A DNA stretch of 10,962 nucleotides from Candidatus Saccharibacteria bacterium UBA4727 (GCA_002404195.1 DHJF01000011.1:4182-15143), one strand, 5' to 3'; shown: positions 1 to 5,574, counted from the stretch's first letter. The notes: generated by a model not told the origin, from the letters alone. Made by a program: numbers and translations.

Positions 1-110
1 CCTACTGACGCAAGGTTGGAACACTGATGTTTGAAAGCGCGTAGAAAAGTTGCTCTCTAAGGGAAGGTGATCGGGGTCGAGTCCGACTTCCGTTCAGACA
101 GCACTATGAT

Positions 111-764
111 CTAGTCAATCGCGACGAAGCAAGATAACGCGACAGAAGACTTTTGCGAATACTGAGCGCCATATAGCCCCCAACCGGATCCGGGATTCGA
201 AAGAACCGATCCATTACTTCCGCAGGAGGTCGCAGAACCGGAGAGGTTATACAGCAGTGAGTCGTGCCCATAGAATCCAGGCGAATACATCACGGTACCG
301 ATCGGAGACTCGCCACTTTGGGACCAATAACTCGCCTGCTGGTCTCTAACGCCATACTGCGATAAAAGAGAGTTGACCGATGCCTGCACTGTACCTGCTT
401 GTCCGGCCATATTACATCCTGACGCATAAAAGCTCGTCGGCCCCAGGCAGGCATTGGGCAATGAACTGAGCACCGTGCCGTCGCTCTCCATCAGGATAAA
501 AGCCTTGTAATAACTATTAGCCATTGCAATTGTCTTTGTTTCTTTCGCCCTATCTTGTATGCCATTGTAGGCAACAATAACAATCGCTGCCAAAATCCCA
601 ATGATGACAATAACGATCAGCAGCTCAACAATAGTAAAGCCTCGCTGCGTTGTTGGTCGTTGGCGACTACGTACTACGCGTACCCGAGAGAGAGCTTCGC
701 GCAAGCCCGGCGCACAGGCTGAGCGATGTAAGTACGGAGACTTATTGCGTGTTAGTTGCTGCAT
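111..764 (-). CDS. type IV pilin-like protein (pilin 1)
   Basis: Predicted 217-residue prepilin, exported and assembled in the envelope as a type IV pilus or pseudopilus subunit. A long basic leader of about 42 residues ends in RG, followed by FTIVELLIVIVIIGILAAIV: a class III signal with cleavage G|F and the conserved Glu at mature position 5, then the hydrophobic assembly helix and YNGIQDRAKE. The C-terminal globular part is Ser/Gly/Tyr-rich with four Cys and resembles nothing I can name. An upstream in-frame ATG at 806 exists, but it overlaps the -35 box of a strong promoter (778-806), so I chose the ATG at 764, leaving a leader of only a few nucleotides and no Shine-Dalgarno. It stands alone, with the recombinase remnant behind it, and shares its promoter with the pilin genes at 6044 and 6843. 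The stop is TAG. A minor pilin or pseudopilin role is inferred. Confidence 0.85.
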   Translation of the reverse strand: MQQLTRNKSPYLHRSACAPGLREALSRVRVVRSRQRPTTQRGFTIVELLIVIVIIGILAAIVIVAYNGIQDRAKETKTIAMANSYYKAFILMESDGTVLSSLPNACLGPTSFYASGCNMAGQAGTVQASVNSLLSQYGVRDQQASYWSQSGESPIGTVMYSPGFYGHDSLLYNLSGSATSCGSNGSVLSNPGSGWGLYGAQYSQKSSVALSCFVAID

Positions 765-777
765 AATTCTGAGCTGG

Positions 778-806
778 ATTATGAAGCATGAGCAAGATGG
801 AGTCAA
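778..806 (-). promoter_or_regulatory. promoter of pilin 1 (shared pilin promoter motif)
   Basis: On the minus strand TTGACT (801-806) and CATAAT (778-783) are separated by exactly 17 nt. The spacer (CCATCTTGCTCATGCTT) is itself conserved in the promoters of the two other pilin-like genes in this window, which ordinary sigma-70 spacers are not. The ATG at 764 is 13 nt past the -10 box, so the mRNA leader is very short. Confidence 0.75.
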
Positions 807-917
807 GAACTCCTCTCTCGCTTCTCGAGTCGAACTGATTAGCGCTATTCATTTCGGCATTTTTCTTCGTGGAAATACCAAAATCTCATCTGGTCGCACC
901 CATCCAGCCACCCGTCC

Positions 918-1901
918 GACCGCCCATCCGGCCGCGTCGCCAAGGAAGGCCCGGATGACGTCGCAAGCTTGCTGGCGATCCGCAAAGCTGGTGCAGTCCT
1001 GGTGTCAGTCTCGGAGCAGATCGACGATACGCCGGCTGGCACGCTGACACACGGCATCATGGCTGTTATTGCTGAGTTCTATTCCAAGAACCTCAGCACC
1101 GAAGCGAAGAAGGGCATGGCCGAAAAAGTCCGCCGCGGGGGCACGCCAGGGTATGCACCGCTGGGCTACATAAACACCGTGGCCCGGGTCGACGGGGTGG
1201 AAATCAAGGGCATTGTCCCGGATCCTGAACGGGCTTCGCACATTGTCTGGGCGTTCACCGCCTACGCCACGGGCAAGTGGAGTGTCTCGACCATCCGGGA
1301 TGAGCTGGAAGCTCGTGGCCTGAAGAGCCGCAAGACCAAAACCCTTCCAGGCTCTCCGCTAAATAATTCGCAGGTTCACCGCATCCTGTCCCACCCGTAT
1401 TACATGGGACAGGTTAGGTTCAAGGGTGTTCTCCATGAGGGCAAGCACGAAGCACTGGTCGCGCCGGAGATGTGGCATACGGTCCAAAGTGTTCTGGCCG
1501 CCCTGCCGGTAGAAGACCTCAAGCTGCGCCAAGCCAAACTCAGCGTCGAGCTGGCTGACGCCACCCGTCTGATCCAGGGTGCTCGGCAACAAACCACCGA
1601 TCTACTCGGCCGTATTGAGATCGTACTCGGGCTGCTGGGCAATGCCTACCGCCTGTATGCGCAGCACGCCGTTGATGCGGAGCGCCAAAACCTGAACGAG
1701 GCCATGTTCACAGAGCTGCGTGTTGACGCCGACGATAACCCTGAAGCCAACACCAGCCACCCGAACATCCAACAAGCGCCGAAGAGCGAGGTCGTGGCGG
1801 GCGTTCTCTTGGCCGGAACCGGCCCCGTGGGGCGCGCACAGGCCCGAAACGGTGACATGGCGGCCAACGGGGCCTCCGGAGCCGAAAAAGGCCGGGATAG
1901 C
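918..1901 (+). pseudogene. truncated large serine recombinase remnant
   Basis: Fragment of a large serine recombinase (resolvase plus recombinase domains), which normally integrates or excises mobile DNA. The frame is open from 843 but has no start before a TTG at 969. From about 918 the translation reads as the end of a resolvase catalytic domain (DDVASLLAIRKAG, IDDTPAGTLTHGIMAVIAEF), then a recombinase domain (GYAPLGY to YYMGQVRFKGVLHEGKHEAL), then a coiled-coil-like stretch near 1510-1725. The N-terminal part with the catalytic Ser is absent, and so is the Cys-containing zinc ribbon usually found between recombinase domain and coil. The frame stays open by chance to 2192, through the antisense of the tRNA-Ser and into the next gene, so the true 3' end is lost. 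The segment is visibly more GC-rich than its neighbours, suggesting transfer from a high-GC donor, perhaps actinobacterial (inference). Catalytic activity is very unlikely. Confidence 0.8.
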
Positions 1902-1935
1902 AAAACCCCCGGCAAGCTTTCGCTTACCGGGGGTT
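1902..1935 (-). terminator. terminator of tRNA-Ser(CGA)
   Basis: On the minus strand a 9-bp stem (AACCCCCGG with CCGGGGGTT), one mismatch and a further 4-bp AAGC/GCTT stem around a 4-nt loop are followed by TTTT. It lies 15 nt past the CCA of the tRNA-Ser at 1951-2042 and inside the decayed recombinase frame. Confidence 0.75.
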
Positions 1936-1950
1936 CCAACGTGACTAACT

Positions 1951-2042
<92 letters not shown>

Positions 2043-2110
2043 GTACCTTGGTATATTTTAACAGACAACAGAGTAAATGACACCTCCTGGCTTCGCCTTC
2101 CGCCTGAGAA

Positions 2111-2125
2111 TGATATACTAACCAC
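2111..2125 (+). promoter_or_regulatory. extended -10 promoter, leaderless start
   Basis: TGA-TATACT (2111-2119) is an extended -10 box placed exactly 6 nt before the ATG at 2126, so transcription should begin at or next to the start codon. There is no good -35 box and no Shine-Dalgarno. The same arrangement precedes the genes starting at 4108, 4710 and 5265. Confidence 0.6.
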
Positions 2126-2461
2126 ATGCCTCAACATACGCCGGACAGTCGCGCAACACAACCAGACGACCCACTCGCCGTCGCTGCCATGATTCTTGGC
2201 GCAATCTCGTTCACCGGCCTTGGATTTATTACGGGTATTCCCGCAATCATCCTGGCCAGCGTCGCCCTAGCGCGTAAAACACCCAGCCGTAGCCTCAGCC
2301 TCGCAGGACTCATTACTGGTTTCGTCAGCACCGTTCTATCGATAGCCGCGGTGGTCTTGCTGGTTCTTTTTGTCATTTTCGCCGCCTCGAGTCCCGAATT
2401 TACCGACCCTTCCGCTCCGGCTCCGTCCAGGGCACAGCCGTTTAGCCAGAATCGCGTATAA
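2126..2461 (+). CDS. DUF4190-like small membrane protein
   Basis: 111 residues. A short polar N-terminus is followed by two hydrophobic segments (about residues 18-48 and 60-87) separated by a basic turn ARKTPSRSLS, and then a Pro/Ser-rich tail. The pattern LAVAAMILGAISF, IPAIILASVALARK and LSLAGLITGFVSTVLSIAAVV is that of DUF4190 proteins: two helices of unknown function, often found in Gram-positive and CPR genomes. The start is fixed by the -10 box 6 nt upstream, which implies a leaderless mRNA. The chance read-through frame of the recombinase remnant overlaps its 5' end in another frame. No terminator is visible before the next promoter at 2471. The family call is by pattern only; its function is unknown. 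Confidence 0.75.
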   Translation: MPQHTPDSRATQPDDPLAVAAMILGAISFTGLGFITGIPAIILASVALARKTPSRSLSLAGLITGFVSTVLSIAAVVLLVLFVIFAASSPEFTDPSAPAPSRAQPFSQNRV

Positions 2462-2470
2462 CCCTGTTTC

Positions 2471-2499
2471 TTGACTTTTCATACTGTTAGTGCTATAAT
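2471..2499 (+). promoter_or_regulatory. near-consensus sigma-70 promoter
   Basis: TTGACT (2471-2476), a 17-nt spacer and a perfect TATAAT (2494-2499). The start of transcription should fall near 2506, about 18 nt before the ATG at 2524. The -10 box lies between the two arms of the inverted repeat at 2485-2520. Confidence 0.85.
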
Positions 2500-2520
2500 A
2501 AATATAGTATTGCACTAACA
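2485..2520. promoter_or_regulatory. inverted-repeat operator candidate
   Basis: Perfect 9-bp arms TGTTAGTGC (2485-2493) and GCACTAACA (2512-2520), centre to centre 27 bp, enclose the -10 box and the expected transcription start. A smaller dyad CTATA/TATAG (2493-2507) lies inside. The left arm is upstream of the start site, so this acts at the DNA level rather than as an mRNA hairpin. A repressor site is the simplest reading. It is not a CIRCE, NrdR or LexA box. Confidence 0.6.
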
Positions 2521-2523
2521 AAC

Positions 2524-3084
2524 ATGAATAGCACTAAAGAAAATTGGCTGACACCCGAATTTATCTCGCCCCTGGGCGAGCGGCTTGCTAAACTCTTAGG
2601 TGCATTAGCGACAACGAATCAGGTTGAAATTGTTCGCAACCCTGAAGGTGAAATATCCGAGAATTTTCAAAGAATATTAGCGGCAACCTACCCAGAGGAG
2701 GCAGGATACGGCACTATCGACACCGGTAATCGACCCGGCCAGTCAATCGCTGACATCGAAGAGGTAGTTCTTCTGCCCGTTGCTGGCTTTATTTCAGCAC
2801 CTGGTTTTGTAAACTGGCAGGATGGCCGCGGCCTCGATCCAAAAAATGGCAGTTCAAGCAAGCAGCGCATCAAAAACTATAGCAAACGTACAGGAGAGAC
2901 TGCATCGCCAATTCAACAAGTTGTAGTTATCCACTGGACGGATGACGTAGGCGGCGATCAGTACCGCTTTCAACTCTACGGCGATGGTGCGCATCGGCTA
3001 GGTGCTGCCATGCGGCGAGGTGATGAATATATTCGCGTTAGTGGCGGGGTGAGTTTAGTTGAAATGGGAAATAAAGGGGAATAG
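2524..3084 (+). CDS. hypothetical protein, 186 aa, tightly regulated promoter
   Basis: Soluble 186-residue protein with no signal peptide or membrane segment that I do not recognise. The N-terminal half is acidic and helical. The middle has a hydrophobic strand VVLLPVAGFISAPGFV (about residues 81-96), then a Lys/Ser-rich linker, a second strand QQVVVIHWTDD (about 130-140), and near the end GDGAHRLGAAMRRGDEYIRV. That last stretch vaguely recalls the DGxHRxxAA turn of ParB-like nuclease folds, but the match is short and I do not assign it. No Shine-Dalgarno precedes the ATG; the leader is about 18 nt and carries the right arm of the operator-like repeat. A strong promoter under a large operator suggests an inducible, single-gene unit. 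The stop is TAG. Confidence 0.75.
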   Translation: MNSTKENWLTPEFISPLGERLAKLLGALATTNQVEIVRNPEGEISENFQRILAATYPEEAGYGTIDTGNRPGQSIADIEEVVLLPVAGFISAPGFVNWQDGRGLDPKNGSSSKQRIKNYSKRTGETASPIQQVVVIHWTDDVGGDQYRFQLYGDGAHRLGAAMRRGDEYIRVSGGVSLVEMGNKGE

Positions 3085-3092
3085 AGGCCGAC

Positions 3093-3159
3093 GAGATGGC
3101 GGTCGCTTTGCTCCCTATTTCCGCTTGCTGGCAAAATGAGCAAGCTAATTTTGCGGCAC
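3093..3159 (+). repeat. 67-bp element copy A with predicted pseudoknot
   Basis: Aligns without gaps to 7885-7951, with 14 mismatches by my count (about 79% identity). It can form an H-type pseudoknot: stem 1 GCTTGCT (3123-3129) with AGCAAGC (3139-3145), and stem 2 GCAAAA (3131-3136) with TTTTGC (3149-3154). Stem 2 is kept in copy B by two compensatory changes. Strand is uncertain because the fold works on both; plus is favoured by the terminator downstream at 3237. The antisense reading frames of the two copies match only partly. Confidence 0.55.
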
Positions 3160-3177
3160 TGCACTGCACTACACGAA

Positions 3178-3218
3178 CTAGTGGCTGGTATTTTACTAAA
3201 GTAAAATCCCTCCACTAG
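3178..3218. repeat. long hairpin between element A and tRNA-Arg
   Basis: CTAGTGG (3178-3184) pairs with CCACTAG (3212-3218). Inside, ATTTTAC (3190-3196) pairs with GTAAAAT (3201-3207) around a TAAA loop. The left arm belongs to a 12-bp copy (3174-3185) of a piece of the tRNA-Arg gene (3297-3308). No T-tract follows, so it is not a normal terminator. Confidence 0.5.
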
Positions 3219-3236
3219 CTAAAATCCAGCGAAGCT

Positions 3237-3282
3237 CACCATAGAAAATACCCCATCAAAAGATGGGGTATTTTCTATGGTG
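3237..3282. terminator. bidirectional terminator overlapping the tRNA-Arg CCA end
   Basis: A perfect 21-bp inverted repeat (3237-3257 with 3262-3282) around an AAAA/TTTT loop, with A/T runs inside the stem so that it can work in both directions. Its right arm includes the encoded CCA and discriminator of tRNA-Arg (3278-3281). It would end tRNA-Arg transcripts on minus and anything from element A on plus. Confidence 0.7.
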
Positions 3283-3354
3283 AACCCGACTAGATTCGAA
3301 CTAGTGGCCTTTGGCTCCGCAAGCCAACGCTCTATCCAGCTGAGCTACGGGTCC
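3278..3354 (-). tRNA. tRNA-Arg(GCG), reads CGC/CGU
   Basis: 77 nt with encoded CCA. Acceptor GGACCCG pairs with CGGGTTC (one G-T), discriminator A. The D arm GCTC-AGCTGGATA-GAGC contains the A20 typical of tRNA-Arg. Anticodon stem TTGGC/GCCAA encloses TTGCGGA, so the anticodon is GCG (3318-3320 on plus). T arm is ACTAG-TTCGAAT-CTAGT. Most bacteria use an ACG anticodon, edited to ICG, for this box; GCG is unusual. Confidence 0.93.
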
Positions 3355-3386
3355 AAAATGCGTCGTCACACACGAAACGTGCATAA

Positions 3387-3436
3387 CGCCGCTTTTTGTG
3401 TAACTAGAAGGTGCCTTCACATACAAAAAAGCAGCG
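3387..3436 (-). repeat. long inverted repeat in the tRNA-Arg leader
   Basis: On minus, CGCTGCTTTTT pairs with AAAAAGCGGCG (11 bp, one wobble), the stem continues imperfectly, and the loop holds a second small hairpin GAAGG-CA-CCTTC. It lies between the likely tRNA-Arg promoter and the tRNA, beginning almost at the expected transcription start (about 3440), so it would be a 5' leader hairpin of the precursor. No T-tract follows it. Confidence 0.5.
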
Positions 3437-3446
3437 AACATAGGCT

Positions 3447-3476
3447 ATTGTAGCACGTAACAGGGACAGGCGGCAA
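3447..3476 (-). promoter_or_regulatory. probable promoter of tRNA-Arg
   Basis: On minus TTGCCG (3471-3476), an 18-nt spacer and TACAAT (3447-3452) preceded by TGC, an extended -10. It sits immediately after the stop of the membrane protein gene at 3479 and about 90 nt before the tRNA. Confidence 0.5.
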
Positions 3477-3478
3477 GC

Positions 3479-4108
3479 CTACATGCGTAATTTGCGTGTT
3501 AACTTATCGATAACGTCAAGTTTTAGCTCTTGCATCGGTAAACGCACACCAAGCATATCGACAATCGCCTCGCCAGCTTCTTCGGGGAAATAAACCGTTA
3601 CACCAGGGCGAAAACGCTTGGTAGGAATCAACATAATCGAGTATTCGCCGTCGTCACGAATGACACCAAACGACTTAAATTCCCCAAAAGAGTAGAGTCG
3701 GTCATTAATATGGAGACCTTGTCGGCTGAGCGTGTAGTCAATTACGCGTGGCGGACGGTACGAATAGACCACCAGCGCCGCTGCCATAACAGGCACTAGA
3801 ACAGCAAAGGTAATCGATTGAATCAGAAAGATAGCAATCAAGATAAACGCGACAACAACGACGCCAAATAAGATAAACCAAAGTGTCGTTTTATCATGGT
3901 GGAGATATTCCGTCGCCTGCCAACGAACCGGCTGCTGCTCGGTCGCACTTTCCTGTGGAGGTTCACTCGTGTCTGAAGTGGGTGTCTCGTCATGACTAAG
4001 TGTGACTAGGGGGCCAGATTGAGCTTCGTCCGTCATGGCCGCATATGGCGCCTGTGATGGCTGCTCCGTCGGTTGTTGCCAATCGGTTGGATCTTGATTT
4101 GGATGCAT
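3479..4108 (-). CDS. conserved-type two-helix membrane protein
   Basis: 209 residues. The first ~68 residues are Gln/Pro/Thr/Ser-rich and acidic, probably disordered. Two close transmembrane helices follow (about 75-95 and 97-116), then a compact C-terminal domain beginning YRPPRVIDYTLSRQGLHIND and running through YSFGEFKSFGVIRDDGEYSIMLIPTKRF to a helical end. Alternating short strands after a membrane hairpin resemble the bacterial PH-like domains of small CPR membrane proteins; that comparison is from memory and I assign no family. Both tails should face the cytoplasm. The ATG at 4108 is fixed by an extended -10 box 6 nt upstream (leaderless). It is a single-gene unit ending in TAG, followed by the tRNA-Arg promoter. 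Function unknown. Confidence 0.8.
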   Translation of the reverse strand: MHPNQDPTDWQQPTEQPSQAPYAAMTDEAQSGPLVTLSHDETPTSDTSEPPQESATEQQPVRWQATEYLHHDKTTLWFILFGVVVVAFILIAIFLIQSITFAVLVPVMAAALVVYSYRPPRVIDYTLSRQGLHINDRLYSFGEFKSFGVIRDDGEYSIMLIPTKRFRPGVTVYFPEEAGEAIVDMLGVRLPMQELKLDVIDKLTRKLRM

Positions 4109-4114
4109 GAAATT

Positions 4115-4123
4115 AGTATAGCA
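4115..4123 (-). promoter_or_regulatory. extended -10 promoter, leaderless start
   Basis: On minus TGC-TATACT followed by AATTTC and then the ATG at 4108. The 6-nt gap puts the transcription start at the start codon. No recognisable -35 box or ribosome binding site. Confidence 0.6.
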
Positions 4124-4185
4124 TGAGAGGGATTGGACGAATATTATTTTAGTTGGCGGGGGATTATCTACGAGGCTAGAAGTGA

Positions 4186-4710
4186 CTAATTCTTATTGAC
4201 TGAATACTTGGCTTGGATTCTCCCAAGGCTAAGCTTCTCATAACCTAACAGAGTTAAATCAATATCGAGATCTTCGGAATCAATAAATGACCTACCCTTA
4301 CCTAAGATATGGGGCGTATACGTAAGCCACACCTCATCAATAAGACCTTCTTTAAGAAACTGGCTATTTATCTTTCCTCCGCCCACTAACAGGGCAGTAT
4401 CTAAATTTCTACTACCTAATAATTCTAGTGCTTCTTGTGGACTATGAACTACCCTATATGAGCTGGGTGCCTGAAAGTCTATGTTTCGTGTGATTATTAT
4501 CTTAGGATCAACGTCAACGTCGTCAAAATTATGGTCAGGATATAACTCTTGAACAAGTTCATATGTCTGACGACCCATAACAAAGTTACCGAAATTGCTA
4601 ACATCTACTAAGAATTCATTCCAACCTTCGACTGGTAGCCAGTCTTCTTGACCGTTTTCACGAGCGACCATTCCGTTCAGCGAGACTGCCATTGATAGAA
4701 TTACTTTCAT
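4186..4710 (-). CDS. DHFR/RibD C-terminal family reductase
   Basis: 174 residues, the usual size for stand-alone dihydrofolate-reductase-fold proteins of the RibD C-terminal family, which use NADPH to reduce pterin or flavin precursors. Visible landmarks are the N-terminal strand and loop MKVILSMAVSLNGMVARENG, FVMGRQTYEL (about residues 43-52) corresponding to the MGRxTxE cofactor region, KIIITRN, the glycine-rich LLVGGGKINSQFLKEGLIDE (about 107-126) and the TPHILGKGRSF strand. Many such proteins are annotated only as dihydrofolate reductase family; the real substrate cannot be read from sequence. The gene is AT-richer than the pilin genes and stands alone behind an extended -10 box 6 nt before the ATG, so it may be acquired. 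The stop is TAG. Confidence 0.88.
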   Translation of the reverse strand: MKVILSMAVSLNGMVARENGQEDWLPVEGWNEFLVDVSNFGNFVMGRQTYELVQELYPDHNFDDVDVDPKIIITRNIDFQAPSSYRVVHSPQEALELLGSRNLDTALLVGGGKINSQFLKEGLIDEVWLTYTPHILGKGRSFIDSEDLDIDLTLLGYEKLSLGRIQAKYSVNKN

Positions 4711-4716
4711 AGTCTC

Positions 4717-4725
4717 ATCATATCA
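4717..4725 (-). promoter_or_regulatory. extended -10 promoter, leaderless start
   Basis: On minus TGA-TATGAT, then GAGACT (6 nt), then the ATG at 4710. Same spacing as the genes starting at 2126, 4108 and 5265. No Shine-Dalgarno and no convincing -35. Confidence 0.55.
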
Positions 4726-4749
4726 AAATTTGATTCGTGTATATTCCTC

Positions 4750-4780
4750 AAAACAAAAACGCCATGACAATGTCATAGCG
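4750..4780 (-). terminator. second terminator downstream of the 4858 gene
   Basis: On minus CGC, a mismatch, ATGACA-T-TGTCAT, a mismatch and GCG form a hairpin centred at 4770, followed by GTTTTTGTTTTG. It also separates this transcript from the DHFR-family promoter just downstream. Confidence 0.65.
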
Positions 4781-4835
4781 CTTATGCTTGGCGGACCGTA
4801 ACGGAGCAAGTATGGAACTATATTATAAGGATCGA

Positions 4836-4858
4836 TAAAACCGAAGGACAAATTCGGT
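4836..4858 (-). terminator. terminator at the stop codon of the 4858 gene
   Basis: On minus ACCGAA and TTCGGT form a 6-bp stem with a 7-nt loop, followed by TTTAT. The first stem base is the last base of the TAA stop codon. It is short, and a stronger hairpin with a T-tract follows at 4750-4780. Confidence 0.5.
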
Positions 4859-5265
4859 TAATCCGTAGAGCCACTAAGGTGATCAATTGCAGAGCCATCC
4901 TTCACCTGGTCGTATGTATTTTTATCGACGGTCACTTCAAATGTGACATTTCCGTTACCGTCAGCACCAATCATATCAGGCTCATACTGGCTAACTTTTA
5001 GTTGGTATTTGTCAGGTATTTGATCGGGAATAGAAAATTTTCCATAGCTATGATCCACCCAGTGTGAAGGGGTGAAAGCATGTTCTAAAATCTGTGACTG
5101 TTCGTCATCTTTAAAGCTAGGAGAATGTAATTTAAGTTCCGTAATACCAAATGCAGCGAGACCAACAGAACCGACAGCTATGAGTTTGGCGAGAGCGTGA
5201 TGGTTGTGTTTCTCGCCACCATTACTGTTATTTTCCATGAAGTCTTTTTTATTTTTTTCGAACAT
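4858..5265 (-). CDS. hypothetical membrane-anchored small protein
   Basis: 135 residues, unrecognised. A polar, Lys/Asn/His-rich N-terminus (about 26 residues) precedes one hydrophobic helix (about 26-43, ALAKLIAVGSVGLAAFGI), and the remainder is a polar, acidic domain with likely strands (KYQLKVSQYE, NVTFEVTVDKNTY) and no Cys. A single anchor with an extracytoplasmic domain is the likely topology. The start at 5265 is supported by a TTGACA / 17 nt / TAGTAT promoter placed so that transcription begins at the ATG; an internal ATG ten codons in has no ribosome binding site. The gene lies between tRNA-Ser(GCT) and a 12-bp copy of that tRNA's 3' end (4784-4795), which hints that it arrived as an insertion. 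Confidence 0.7.
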   Translation of the reverse strand: MFEKNKKDFMENNSNGGEKHNHHALAKLIAVGSVGLAAFGITELKLHSPSFKDDEQSQILEHAFTPSHWVDHSYGKFSIPDQIPDKYQLKVSQYEPDMIGADGNGNVTFEVTVDKNTYDQVKDGSAIDHLSGSTD

Positions 5266-5300
5266 ATAAAAATACTACCACAAAAGTGGCAGTATGTCAA
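5266..5300 (-). promoter_or_regulatory. promoter of the 4858 gene overlapping the tRNA-Ser terminator
   Basis: On minus TTGACA (5295-5300), 17-nt spacer, TAGTAT (5272-5277) preceded by TGG, then TTTTAT and the ATG at 5265. The spacer and -10 also form a dyad (TACTGCCAC / GTGGTAGTA, one mismatch, TTTT loop) followed by TTTTTAT, the shape of an intrinsic terminator for the tRNA-Ser ending at 5309. The dyad could alternatively be an operator. Confidence 0.7.
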
Positions 5301-5308
5301 TTAATGCT

Positions 5309-5401
5309 TGGCGGAGGAGGGGAGATTCGAACTCCCGCTCCAGATCTCTCCGGACTAATGATTTAGCAAACCATCCCCTTAAGCCACTTGGGTACCCCTC
5401 C
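5309..5401 (-). tRNA. tRNA-Ser(GCT), reads AGC/AGU
   Basis: 93 nt with encoded CCA. Acceptor GGAGGGG (5395-5401) pairs with CTCCTCC (one G-T), discriminator G. Anticodon stem ATGGT/ATCAT encloses TTGCTAA, anticodon GCT (5365-5367 on plus). A long variable arm and T arm GGGAG-TTCGAAT-CTCCC are as expected for tRNA-Ser. Confidence 0.95.
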
Positions 5402-5408
5402 GTGTCGG

Positions 5409-5436
5409 GTTGTATGCACAATGGATAATATGTCAG
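5409..5436 (-). promoter_or_regulatory. probable promoter of tRNA-Ser(GCT)
   Basis: On minus CTGACA (5431-5436), 16-nt spacer, TACAAC (5409-5414), ending 7 nt before the mature tRNA 5' end at 5401, a fitting distance for a start site at or near the tRNA. Confidence 0.45.
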
Positions 5437-5545
5437 TGAACTATTGATTAGTTTACCTTTTATACTCGTGCACTCTTCAACAATACAACAACATGTGGCT
5501 ATGTTACCGTACTTGGACGATTATACCACACGACAGAGGCGGGCG

Positions 5546-5574
5546 GTAGACTATTTGCCTGTCTTTGGTATAAT
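5546..5574 (+). promoter_or_regulatory. promoter of the 5597 pilin
   Basis: TATAAT (5569-5574) preceded by TGG, an extended -10, with a weak GTAGAC 17 nt upstream. The leader of about 16 nt contains AAAGGAG (5585-5591), a good ribosome binding site 5 nt before the ATG at 5597. Confidence 0.65.

Noticed and set aside
1..110. Possible tRNA or structured RNA at the left edge (GGAAG...CTTCC with GGTCGAG inside)
   Set aside because: The T-arm resemblance has the wrong loop, no anticodon arm can be built, and no T-tract follows. I see no supported feature here.
601..1047. Plus-strand open frame of 148 codons
   Set aside because: Antisense of the pilin 1 N-terminus; Arg/Ser-rich composition with no start signal or family resemblance.
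2485..2520. CIRCE heat-shock operator
   Set aside because: CIRCE is TTAGCACTC-N9-GAGTGCTAA; here the arms are TGTTAGTGC and GCACTAACA with 18 nt between them, and the gene is not a chaperone.
2976..3215. Minus-strand frame whose peptide KISLLILPAS-NR resembles one antisense to copy B
   Set aside because: The similarity follows from the 67-bp DNA repeat. The differences change amino acids freely while the base pairing is preserved, so structure explains it better than coding.
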